Positions 17,461 through 24,586 of a DNA stretch of 24,586 bases are shown piece by piece (the first letter of the stretch is position 1; every line of letters begins with the position of its first letter). Below the pieces are notes generated by a model that was not told the DNA's origin, did no database searches, and saw only the letters and a list, made by a program, of their open reading frames with translations. The stretch is taken from positions 1 through 24,586 of the forward strand of contig JAMQCK010000407.1 in the NCBI GenBank assembly GCA_024196135.1. The letters run 5' to 3'. The DNA is from Pleurotus ostreatus/Saccharomyces cerevisiae fusant. Lineage: Eukaryota; Opisthokonta. A program made the translations under genes and the position numbers.

Positions 17461-17902
17461 ATCCAGCATGTTGCCTCTCGCATGCGAGCATGTCGCAATG
17501 CTGGCGGTGTCTGAGCATGCCTCCACCGCCTCCGTGACTCTCACGGCTTCTACTATCATGCCTGCTCCCTCTACTGCCACACCAACTCTGGAGGGTGCTG
17601 AGCATCTCAACGGTTGCAATGCGAGCACAGCCATATCTGAATCACCCTCCTCAGTGTCTACCCTATCTACGACATCTACTACATCACGCTTCGTGGCGCG
17701 GATGTGGTGTGCACGAGCGGCAGAAGAGGGCGGTGAAGGAGGCTGAGGTTCAGCAGAAGCTGCAGCTGCCAACAGAGGCCGCGGGAGACAGCGTGGACGT
17801 GGAAGCCACGGAGTGCACGGGAGAGGGGGTCGGAGTGGTGTTGATCCCGCACTATTGGAGGGGGAAGACTTCTTGACAGCGCTGGACGCTCAGCCCAGGC
17901 TG
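17461..17902. other. Right flank of A2, ambiguous ORF remnant
   Basis: Open frames exist on both strands. The minus-strand frame (about 17770-17446) reads …RDVVDVVDRVDTEEGDSDMAV… and runs into the terminus of A2. The plus-strand frame from 17468 is Ser/Thr-rich. Neither has a convincing start, intron or homology. It could be the edge of a gene broken by A2, or non-coding. Confidence 0.25.
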
Positions 17903-18637
17903 CCAGATAATGTGGGGGTTGGGTGTAAGTTTTGGTACATTGTCTGGGGTGTTATTCTCACAAAACCTGGCACAATTATCTGGCAGACATGTCTGATCAT
18001 TGCCAGATTAATCTGCTAGCTACTTTACAGATTATTCTGGCTCTGTATGTAGTGTACCCGACAAATCTGACTCTATTTCTACCCTATCAGACAAGTCTGT
18101 TACCAGAGTCGTCTGGAGTTTCCTTCGCCTGCCAGAGTTTTCGGACTCCGTCCAAATTTGTCTGGAACCCGATATGTCTGGTGGTCGTGCCCTCCAGAAT
18201 TATCGGGTATCTTTCCGTCGAGCCATCCAGACAATTCTGTCCCGACAATGCTGAATGGGTCCTTCCCGACAATTCTGGTGTCAGTAAATTCTGAGCATCT
18301 CCGACAACTCTGGCGTACCTATTCAGATAATCTGGCGTCCCGATATCTCGGGTACCAGACATACCTGGTCCGAACGTGCCAGACAAGTCGGCTCATCTGA
18401 AATACCGATTACTCTGGTGCCCGAGACGTCGGGAAGTTGTCTCACCATTTGTAAATTCCGTAATGTCGGATCATTTTCGCCCGATAATTCTGTTTTTGTC
18501 AGTCGCCAGATAATTCTGGTCTGTCAGACAAATCTGAGACTCAGACAAGTCGGGGACCCAGATAATGCTGGGCTTCGCCATGTGTGCCGACTTGTCTGCG
18601 TCGCAGATTTGTCTGATGGATGATCCAGACATGTATG
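17903..18637. repeat. Dense array of about 31 quasi-palindromic CCAGAyAAnTCTGG motifs
   Basis: About 31 copies of a 12-16 bp dyad occur in 735 bp. Examples are CAGACATGTCTG (17984, perfect), CAGATTAATCTG (18004, perfect), CAGACAAGTCTG (18088), CCAGAGTCGTCTGG (18103), CCAGACAATTCTG (18227), CCCGACAATTCTGG (18265), CCCGATATCTCGGG (18339), CCCGAGACGTCGGG (18420), CCAGATAATTCTGG (18506) and CAGATTTGTCTG (18604). The outer half sites are conserved as CCAGA/TCTGG, or CCCGA/TCGGG in a subset; the centre varies. Apart from a wider gap after the first copy, centre-to-centre distances vary from about 12 to 37 bp, so this is not a simple tandem satellite. The spacers are unrelated. It lies 3' of the minus-strand gene and outside the long-TIR elements. 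Confidence 0.88.
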
Positions 18638-18925
18638 AGCTGGGCTTGCGCACGTACCATCTGCAGTAGGAGTTGGACTCCTGCCAAGGGTTTTGTATAT
18701 ATTGTGAAGAGTAATGCAGTATCTGAGTATCAAGAAGCTTATACATATTAATCAAGTTCAAGGTTTATAAATACAATGTCCTACACGATATATCAGATGG
18801 TAGGTGTCCAAGGATCAGAAATCAAAAGTAGTCCAAGAGTACAATGAAGATGAGGCGTAAGGCAGCACCAAGAGCGGAGAGTGTGTTCGGTGTCAATTGA
18901 TGGTGCGCATAAGACCATCCTGTTC
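18638..18925. other. Spacer, probable 3' region of the minus-strand gene
   Basis: AT-richer DNA without repeats or coding frames. It would hold the 3' UTR and polyadenylation site of the gene ending at 18926. I could not single out a polyadenylation signal. Confidence 0.4.
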
Positions 18926-19315
18926 TTACAGGGTCTCTGTAGAACGGCGCGGTGGAGGAACCACAATGCGCTTGAGCTTGTACCTGAGCATGCGCGCGTA
19001 GTACATCACAACCTGGTTCTCAATCCACACAGCATGGGAGGGTCGCATCGGTTGCATGCGCGCAATGGTCACGACCTTGGGCCAGATAGGCGGGCACCAA
19101 GACTCCATGATGTCAACCAGTGCAAGGACGTAGCGAATTCGCTCTTCCCACTTGTCGGCCACCAAGCCCATGTTGATTCGACCATCCCCTCGCACAGATA
19201 GTATGTCCCCGTACCAGAACGTGCGGCGATCGAAGACGCGGCGCAAACGTGCTGCCTCCTGAGCCCTCGTGAGAATCAATGCGCGCACCCGACGGTCAAG
19301 ATCAGTGAAGTCTCT
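18926..19315 (-). pseudogene. C-terminal continuation of the orphan gene beyond an in-frame TGA
   Basis: Directly after the TGA at 19318-19316 the same frame stays open for 129 residues to a TAA at 18928-18926. The residues look coding: RDFTDLDRRVRALILTRAQE, then a Trp/Tyr-rich stretch (RRTFWYGDILSVRGDG, KWEERIRYVLALVDIMESW) and a basic end (RYKLKRIVVPPPRR). No intron can remove the stop, because the only GT-AG pairs around it are far too short. The simplest reading is a nonsense change, plausibly CGA to TGA (Arg), in a gene that once ended at 18926. Genuine readthrough, or a protein truncated but still functional, remains possible. Confidence 0.65.
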
Positions 19316-21963
19316 TCAAAAGACCGTCTCTTGCAGCAGCCAAAGAATGCTCTTCAACGTGTCGGACGAGGGCATTTGCCCCGGCTGCACTGTTTCCCCA
19401 AGGATGCGATATGGCACCTGAAGCCGCTGCACCAGCACCGCCGTGTCGAGCTTGCCACCAAAGATCGCCTCCGCCGCTTCAAGCGCCCGTGCCACCGGCC
19501 CTGCCGTGTCTGCCTGGTGCGTATTCTCCATCCACAATATCAGCCTCCACTGCTTCCCCAGCAGCTTGAAAGGCATTGGCGCCCCACTGGCGACCTTGCC
19601 GACATTGAGGTCATCGTCCCAATCCACCGCTCGAGCATTTTCAAGCAGCATGTTGAGGAGGAGGATGTAGGTGTGGACGACGCTGGCTCTCTTGCGCTCG
19701 CGCATGGGGTTCACCAGCATCGATGGTGTGGGCAGACAGTGGGCGGCATCGCCTGGTCGGACCTGGCTCACTGGCCACTTCTGGGTGTAACTGTCAACCG
19801 CCACTTTCCACGCCGGCGCCGTGGTCGGTAGCGCCTTGTGATGATCGTCTGGCTTCTGTTCAGTAAAAAGTATCGTGTAATGTATCAAGTGGTACGCACA
19901 AGTGGAGGTCGTCCATTCCTCGTGGTTCTCGAAGTGGATGCCCTTAGGCTGGCGCGGTTGACGGTGTTCCTCTGACCTGCCCCAGTGCGATCGTGCAGGC
20001 CCGCCTTCAGAGGTGGTGAGTGGGGAAGACTTTGAAGGCGCGGCCGAGCTTGTCGACGCTGCGGCAGTAGACTGAGGAGAGGGTGGGGGAAGTGGTGCTG
20101 GTGGGGGACTTGTTGCAAGAGGTGGCTCATCCATCCCTTGAGGTGTGGGTGTAGCGCTCCGGCGCGCTTGCTGCACATCTGCGCTGCCACCCACCGCGAC
20201 CTCCGCGTCTGCGCTGTCACTGATCGCAACCTCCGCGTCTGCGCTGCCACCGACCGCGACCTCCGCCCTCATCGTTACGTTGGCGTCTGCAGACTGTCCG
20301 ACATCAACAGTCGCTTCGTCGACCACTGGACTTGCAAGGTCTTGCTCCGCGTGTGGTGCAATATCGTCGTCGTCCCCTTGTGGAGCTGGGGAGACTTCGG
20401 AGACGAAAAGTAGCTCGGCGTTGGGCGGTGCGTGCAAGGCAAGAGCCTCCTGGTTTTTGTCCTCCTGCTGGCTGTCGTCGAGGGTCGTGTCTACACCGGC
20501 GATCTCAGGCAGTGGCCGCGCTTCAGCAGGGAATGTTTCGACAGGCGGTTCGTTGTCCTCATCAAGCGCGATATGCTTTGGCGTCTCGAAACTGTGCCCA
20601 GCCAGCACTGGAGGTGGTTTGACTGCTGTGAGGTACTCGAGAGCCTGCAGCATTGCGGACTGTCTATCCTTCAGGTCCGGCTGGCTGTACAGAGAATTGT
20701 AGCCGACTTCGCCGTAGCAAATGTTGAGAGTGAGTGGAGCATTGACGCGAAATCGAAGACAGAAAAACGAGTGAACTTTGGCTAGCCACCCCATGTCAAA
20801 GGAACGGCCCTTGTAGATGTAGGGCAGGCGCATGGGGTGGGGAGAGAGACATGCCATTCGGTACGGCGACGTTATGGCGACCAGCCGTTCGATTGACGGC
20901 AAATCATTGTATTGCTGCTGTTCGAAGCAGGCCTGCATCCCATCAAAGCCGGCCCATTTTGCAGCCCGCCAGACAGGCACTTGACACCGGCAGAGGAGCT
21001 TCTGCGTGAATGAGTCGGGGCAGAATGCGCCAACCACCCAAGGGAGCGGAAGCTTGGGGTCGAACTCCTTGAAGTCCTCGACATTCTCGTTGTGTGCTTC
21101 AATGTAGTTGAGGATTCCGCAAGCTTTGAGGCAGTACCTCTGCAGTTCTCTGGCGGCCAGCTGTGCTTGTGCGAGGGGCATGCCATGGATCTGAAGAAAG
21201 CCGAACAGATGGGGGATAGCGGTGTCAAGACCGTTGAGGTATGGGTGCCTGACCACCGTCCAGCCGTAGAAATGGCGACGTAGATGTTCCGGCGATAGAT
21301 GGCGTTGGTCTGCCCGGTTGGAATAGCTGGTTCGCAGTTTCTGGAGGACGGTCGCATGGTCGTCGCCTTGATCACGCAATACACAAGCAATTGTGCAGTT
21401 GTGCTCCTGGATCTGCGCGCGCATTTTGCGACGTATCGATTCGATTGGTACGCGCAGAGCGTCGGCGATGGAAGGCTTGAGAAGATAGCGGTCCTCGCGC
21501 TTGATCAGTGGGTCAGGCGCAGGGCAGAACCAGTGAGCAACGTCGTGCCAAAGTATCCTGTATGGGTCGGTGCGATCTAGTGGCTGGCGAGGGATGAAGA
21601 TGCAGAACAGTTCGTCTCCTGCCCCGGCGGAGACTGTTTGCGGCACTCGCGTATATTCTTGCGCGCCATATAAACCGTCTTCGTGCACGGCCCACCGAAC
21701 TGGCTTCTCTGGCTCTTCCGGGAAGTACGGGATGTAAGTCGCGTTCGGGGACGCGAGAATGTATCCTCCTTCCCTGGTGAAGCCGCCCACGAGCATTTTG
21801 GACCACATGTCGGCTGAACGATGTTGAGTTGAGATATCTAGAGCCTGAGCGTACACTGCTTACCTGGCTCTGCGTACTTGAAGCAATCGGCCGGGAGCTT
21901 GTGCTTGAACAGGACCGTGTCGGGCGCTTTGATCTCGTAGTGCGTCACGTCGGGGAAAGGCAT
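19316..21963 (-). CDS. Unrecognised large protein, two exons
   Basis: Exon 1 (21963-21864) encodes MPFPDVTHYEIKAPDTVL and continues to KYAEP. A 50-bp intron (21863-21814) follows. Exon 2 (21813-19316) restores the frame through a split Ala codon, giving 865 residues up to TGA. This is better than starting at an ATG near 21856, which lies inside the intron. Residues about 1-445 look globular (WHDVAHWFCP near 120, HGMPLAQAQLAARELQRYC, CRCQVPVWRAAKWAGF). Residues about 447-650 form an acidic, Pro/Ser/Ala-rich linker with short repeats. Residues about 650-865 are a second globular part rich in Trp. No signal peptide, membrane helix or catalytic motif is recognised, and I cannot assign a family. 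Coding quality is clearly better than anything else in the window. Upstream and downstream in-frame stops raise the possibility of a decaying gene. Confidence 0.75.
20160..20290 (-). repeat. Short coding repeats in the linker (about 30-33 bp units)
   Basis: The protein repeats (D)SADAEVAVGG-like units about four times (residues about 540-585). In the DNA this is GCGACCTCCGCGTCTGCGCT with small variations. Confidence 0.8.
21814..21863 (-). other. Intron of the orphan gene
   Basis: A GCCAG|GTAAGC donor, CTCAACTCAAC branch-like sequence and a CGTTCAG acceptor, 50 bp. Removing it joins two coding-like frames in phase (Glu-Pro-Ala-Asp-Met-Trp). Confidence 0.8.
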
Positions 21964-22015
21964 AGGGGGGAAGTGGCGGTCTTGCCGAGAGCGTACGCGG
22001 TGGCTCGCAATCGTC

Positions 22016-22062
22016 CTGACCGGGTGTTAGTAGAGGGAATCGCTTGGCAGTGTGATACTCAC
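22016..22062 (-). other. Candidate upstream intron
   Basis: A CAAGCG|GTGAGT donor, a CTCTACTAACACC branch site and a CCGGTCAG acceptor, 47 bp, with excellent signals. Joining the upstream frame (22296-22063) here leads out of phase by one with the MPFPDV frame, so either a frameshift has occurred or the upstream segment is separate. Confidence 0.6.
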
Positions 22063-22542
22063 CGCTTGTATTGCGGTGTCGACCACAACGACGCTCTCCG
22101 TCAGGAGAGGGTTGGCGGTCGGTGCGAGGCGCTGAAGTTCGGCGTAGGGCGGTATCGGTGCTTCCACCTTTGTGCGCTTGCGGGCCTTGGGTTGGCGCGA
22201 TATCGAGGGCTTGGCGGACGGCCGAGCGCGCGCTGTATCCGTTTGGTTGTCGTCGTCGTCGCTAGAGTATGCCGCACGAGCTCTGCGAGACTTAGATCAC
22301 GCCATTTTGGAGGGTGCGCGTCTCTTCGACTGAGTGGCGCGGGACTGGCAAGCAGACTTGGCGTTGCCGGTTGTGACGGGCCTTTCGAGCATGGCGACAA
22401 ATCGTTCTTCCTTGATTGAGAGAACCACCGGTGGCGGCCCAGCTTGTACCGCTGTACTGGCATAGTCCTTCCAGTATGGTTTTAGTCGTGGCGCGCGGTG
22501 CGACTCAATGGCCAGGGATGGGGGTATCGGGGTCGATGACAT
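22063..22542 (-). pseudogene. Upstream coding-like segment with in-frame TGA
   Basis: An ATG at 22542 (MSSTPIPPSLAIESHRAPRL) opens a frame of 81 residues ending in SKRRAPSKMA and TGA (22299-22297). The same frame then continues for 78 residues (SKSRRARAAYSSDDDDNQTD, a basic KARKRTK patch, PPYAELQRLAPTANPLLTES) to the GTGAGT donor at 22062. Poly-Asp and basic clusters resemble a nuclear-protein N terminus. It may be the original 5' part of the orphan gene, now split by one nonsense change and one phase shift, or a separate small gene. The TGA could again derive from CGA. A TTTTACAG acceptor-like site precedes the ATG. Confidence 0.45.
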
Positions 22543-23362
22543 TGCAGTTGGAGAACCTGTAAAAGCTGCAGAGCCAACACCCAGCATATGGCAAGGGCTT
22601 GCAGTAGAGAATATGGAAGAGATCGCTCTAAGCAGGTCAGATTTGGGCGCGCGGCATGGAATGGCAAGAGGTACCCTGATGCCAGACAGAGTCGGTGGAC
22701 AGCGCAGTTGCGACACAAGGAAGTTATGATAGCCCTGGCGCTAGTGTAAGTCAACTTTGCTTCGGGAGCATCGGTGGTATAACGCACCAGGTAGAGGCGT
22801 CAATTTGCGCACGCTTGCTAAAGAATTCCTACGCGTCTCCACTGTTGAGGTGTCGGAAGGTGTTGAGGCCGCGATCGAGGTCGGGTGACGCAGCGGGGAG
22901 CGCGAGGGAGATGAGGGAGCACAGATGTTAGTGACCAGGAGGAAGAGGAGGAGGAGAGGCACGTGGGGCGGTGGCGCTCGGCCCGGCGCCCCGGCATGTG
23001 CCGAACGGTCCGTCGCGCCGCAGTTGTTGACACTTGTTGGCCTGCAACGTCCTCGTCCAATTATTCTGGCTCTTGCCTTCACCATTGACAACGACGTTCA
23101 TTCTCCCCCTCCGCTCCCGCTCTTCGTTGACGCGCCCCTCCGAACTACACTACTTTGCCTCCTCCTTGTTGGAGTTGGTGTGCTTGGACCATCCGAAAGG
23201 AGATCTTTACCTATAGTCACATATCACGCTGCCATTTAACCTTGTCTTTGACCGTCATCTTGTGGTCTGTTGTCTGTGTCCTCGCCTCTCCCCTCAACAC
23301 TCCTCCGCGCCCCTGCTCCTGCCGAATGCCTGGTATGTGAAGCGCTGTCCATCTTACAATCA

Positions 23363-23458
23363 CTGACCTTCCCTACACTCCCCCTCCCCTCGTCTTGAGC
23401 CCACCACTGGTCGCGATATGCTGCGTGTCCGCTGGTGGGATTCTCCATTTCTAGGTCT
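23363..23458 (+). repeat. Diverged tandem duplication, copy 1
   Basis: CTGAC, then a CT-rich run, CCACTGGTCGCGATATGCTGCG and GGGATTCTCCATTTCTAG align with 23531-23628 at an offset of about 168 bp. Identity is moderate by eye. Confidence 0.5.
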
Positions 23459-23530
23459 TCCTCCCACGCATGCAAGGTGGTCTATGTCCGGTCTCGGTAC
23501 GTGTGCGCGCCCTTCTGTATGCTAAAGTTG

Positions 23531-23628
23531 CTGACTGTGCTCGCCGCCGTCCCCCTCCCTTTTCATATCCCTCACTGGGTCACGATATGCAGCGCGACCG
23601 CGGACGGGGTCCCTTTCTTCATCTAGCT
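23531..23628 (+). repeat. Diverged tandem duplication, copy 2
   Basis: CTGAC, then a CT-rich run, TCACTGGGTCACGATATGC and GGGTCCCTTTCTTCATCTAG. Both copies begin at a branch-point-like CTGAC and could be duplicated intron/exon boundaries. Confidence 0.5.
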
Positions 23629-23803
23629 TGCAAGGGCCGCGCCCTCCGCACGATCGGATCGCGCAGGTGCATGAAATCGGTGTGTCTGCTACCGCTCGTC
23701 TTATCCCCCCACTCACCTCCCACCTTGTTTGACATCTGCGTCGCTAGTGGATGCTCCGTTACACTGCTTGAGGGCGTCTTCCCCTGCTTCGGTCAATATA
23801 TCG

Positions 23804-23870
23804 GTGCGTCTTCGTTATCTTCGACAAAACCTACATGCTCATTATACATGCTTTGTTCTTCTACCTACAG
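23804..23870 (+). other. Candidate plus-strand intron
   Basis: A TATCG|GTGCGTC donor and a strong pyrimidine-rich acceptor TTCTTCTACCTACAG, 67 bp. It probably lies in the 5' region of the transcript leading to 24137. Confidence 0.5.
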
Positions 23871-23998
23871 TACAAGATCCTGCCAACTTCGCCCCCCTCG
23901 ATCGTCAAGGCACCTCGAATCCGTTGTACGCCTGTAGAGCCCTGCCGTATCCTTGCCATCGCTCCGGCAATTCCTTGGGCATCGGGCAGCATATGAGA

Positions 23999-24050
23999 GT
24001 ACGTACCATCACAACATCCTCCCATCCTCGCCGCCTAACACCACGTTCAG
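23999..24050 (+). other. Candidate plus-strand intron
   Basis: A GAGA|GTACGT donor, a CGCCTAACACC branch site and a CACGTTCAG acceptor, 52 bp. The signals are canonical; the flanking exons do not give an obvious long frame. Confidence 0.6.
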
Positions 24051-24136
24051 CAGACGCCGTCATATCACACGCTCGCCACACGTCAAGACCGCATCCCGCT
24101 CAGTTCCGGTCTGCTCTGAACATCGATTGTCTGTCT

Positions 24137-24361
24137 ATGGCTCGCCCCAGGCTCACCGCCGCGCAGCGTCAGCGGCATGCTACCAGTGCTACTGCGGGGT
24201 CAGCAGCAGCGTCTGAAGCCCACACTGGCACCACCACCTCTGTGGTCGCTGGCGCATCGATGTCGCCAACAACACCGCGTACACCTGCGCACCGCGCTCC
24301 TGCGGTCAGCGTCCCTGCGACGCCTCAGCGTGTACTGTCCGAGGTAGAATCGAGCCAGTGA
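24137..24361 (+). CDS. Small unrecognised ORF (74 residues), possibly a first exon
   Basis: An ATG at 24137 (MARPRLTAAQRQRHATSATA) runs to TGA at 24359-24361. The N terminus is basic; the rest is Ser/Thr/Ala/Pro-rich and likely disordered (SPTTPRTPAHRAPAVSVPAT). Two intron-like segments lie upstream on the same strand, suggesting a spliced 5' leader. A GAG|GTAGAA donor-like site near the end means the frame could continue by splicing beyond the window. No family is recognised. Confidence 0.4.
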   Translation: MARPRLTAAQRQRHATSATAGSAAASEAHTGTTTSVVAGASMSPTTPRTPAHRAPAVSVPATPQRVLSEVESSQ

Positions 24362-24366
24362 TCACA

Positions 24367-24427
24367 CTAGAGCGACAGCAAACGAGTCAGAATCATATTC
24401 AGCTGTACAGAACGCATAACTACGCAC
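24367..24427 (-). other. Intron-like unit flanked by a 24-bp direct repeat
   Basis: On the minus strand CTCTAG|GTGCGTAGTTATGCG opens it and GTCGCTCTAG closes it, with TTCTGACTC as branch-like site, 61 bp. Its last 24 nt equal the 24 nt just upstream of its donor. The donor and next bases match the donor at 13041 (GTGCGTAGCTATGC). Confidence 0.45.
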
Positions 24428-24451
24428 CTAGAGCGACAGCAAACGAGTCAG
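24367..24451. repeat. 24-bp direct repeat, two copies
   Basis: CTAGAGCGACAGCAAACGAG plus TCAG occurs at 24367-24390 and 24428-24451, identical, with a 37-bp spacer. Confidence 0.85.
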
Positions 24452-24586
24452 GAAGAGAAAAGACTCGGATGTGCCGCTCTAGGCAGGAGCGGCCGGAAAA
24501 TGCCGGGAAATAACGTGGCGCTCGGCAGTAAGGCGCGAGCGCACAAGTAGGACTGTAGGTAAGCGTACAGTACCGGGAAAAAGTCC

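Larger units (their letters stand above)
22543..23803. other. Intergenic region between divergent transcription units
   Basis: No firm gene. It contains GA/CT-rich runs (22880-22960), one isolated array-type motif CCAATTATTCTGG (23056-23068), a plus-strand donor-like GGTATGTG at 23332 and the diverged duplication listed separately. It probably carries the promoters of the minus-strand gene and of a plus-strand transcript. Confidence 0.4.

Noticed and set aside
17903..18637. Dyad cluster as a CRISPR array or simple satellite
   Set aside because: Repeats are short and variable, spacing is irregular, and a eukaryotic context is indicated; no fixed repeat-spacer length.
19316..19318. TGA as a selenocysteine codon
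   Set aside because: No SECIS-like structure was seen, the context VF-TGA-RD does not resemble a selenoprotein motif, and fungi of this type are not known for the machinery. A nonsense change is simpler.
21834..21856. ATG near 21856 as the start of the large protein
   Set aside because: It lies within a canonical 50-bp intron. The upstream exon in phase gives a better N terminus.
1..24586. LTR retrotransposon, LINE, Helitron, rRNA or telomere sequence
   Set aside because: No polypurine tract or LTR pair, no reverse transcriptase, integrase or helicase motifs in any frame, no conserved rRNA stretch and no TTAGGG array were seen.

Overview
The window looks like a repeat-dense nuclear segment from a filamentous fungus, most likely a basidiomycete. 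I infer this from very short spliceosomal introns (about 47-75 bp, GTAAGC/GTGCGT donors, CTAAC/CTGAC-like branch sites), a GC-rich genome and the style of the one convincing protein gene. I cannot name the genus. There are no rRNA genes, CRISPR arrays, telomere repeats or recognisable transposase, reverse transcriptase or helicase genes. Most long open frames in bases 1-17460 are by-products of GC-rich repeat DNA.

Bases 334-17460 are a nest of related non-coding elements. Each full-size element is a giant quasi-palindrome of about 3.3-3.7 kb. Its ends are CA(G/C)CTG-like. Next inward come hairpin-forming terminal inverted repeats of about 300-390 bp, an AT-rich stretch, an inner arm with a short palindrome and an intron-like module, and an AT-rich core of about 700 bp (core C) at the exact midpoint. 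Element E (334-7063) is interrupted by A1 (552-3815; perfect 7-bp target duplication CTGCAGC). A larger element A2 (7974-17460, pairing inferred) is interrupted by D (9242-12969; perfect 7-bp duplication TGCGAAG), by a 957-bp internally deleted foldback A' (13225-14181) and by a truncated copy A'' (about 16623-17081). In several arms, outward from the core, the order is a TGACGT-like site, an ATG, a short exon and a GTGCGT-type intron. I infer two divergent outward transcription units per element.

Bases 17903-18637 hold a dense array of about 31 copies of a 12-16 bp imperfect palindrome, roughly C-C-(A/C)-G-A-(C/T)-A-A-N-T-C-T-G-G, irregularly spaced. It lies just 3' of the only strong gene.

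That gene runs on the minus strand (18926-21963, possibly from 22542) and encodes an unrecognised protein of 865 residues after removal of a 50-bp intron. The same frame continues for 129 coding-like residues past an in-frame TGA at 19316, and a second in-frame TGA (22297) lies in an upstream coding-like segment. The locus is either a decaying pseudogene or a gene with unusual processing. To its right (about 22550-24136) is a CT-rich region with a diverged tandem duplication and plus-strand intron-like segments leading to a short ATG-initiated open frame at 24137-24361. A 24-bp direct repeat flanking a 37-bp intron-like spacer closes the window.
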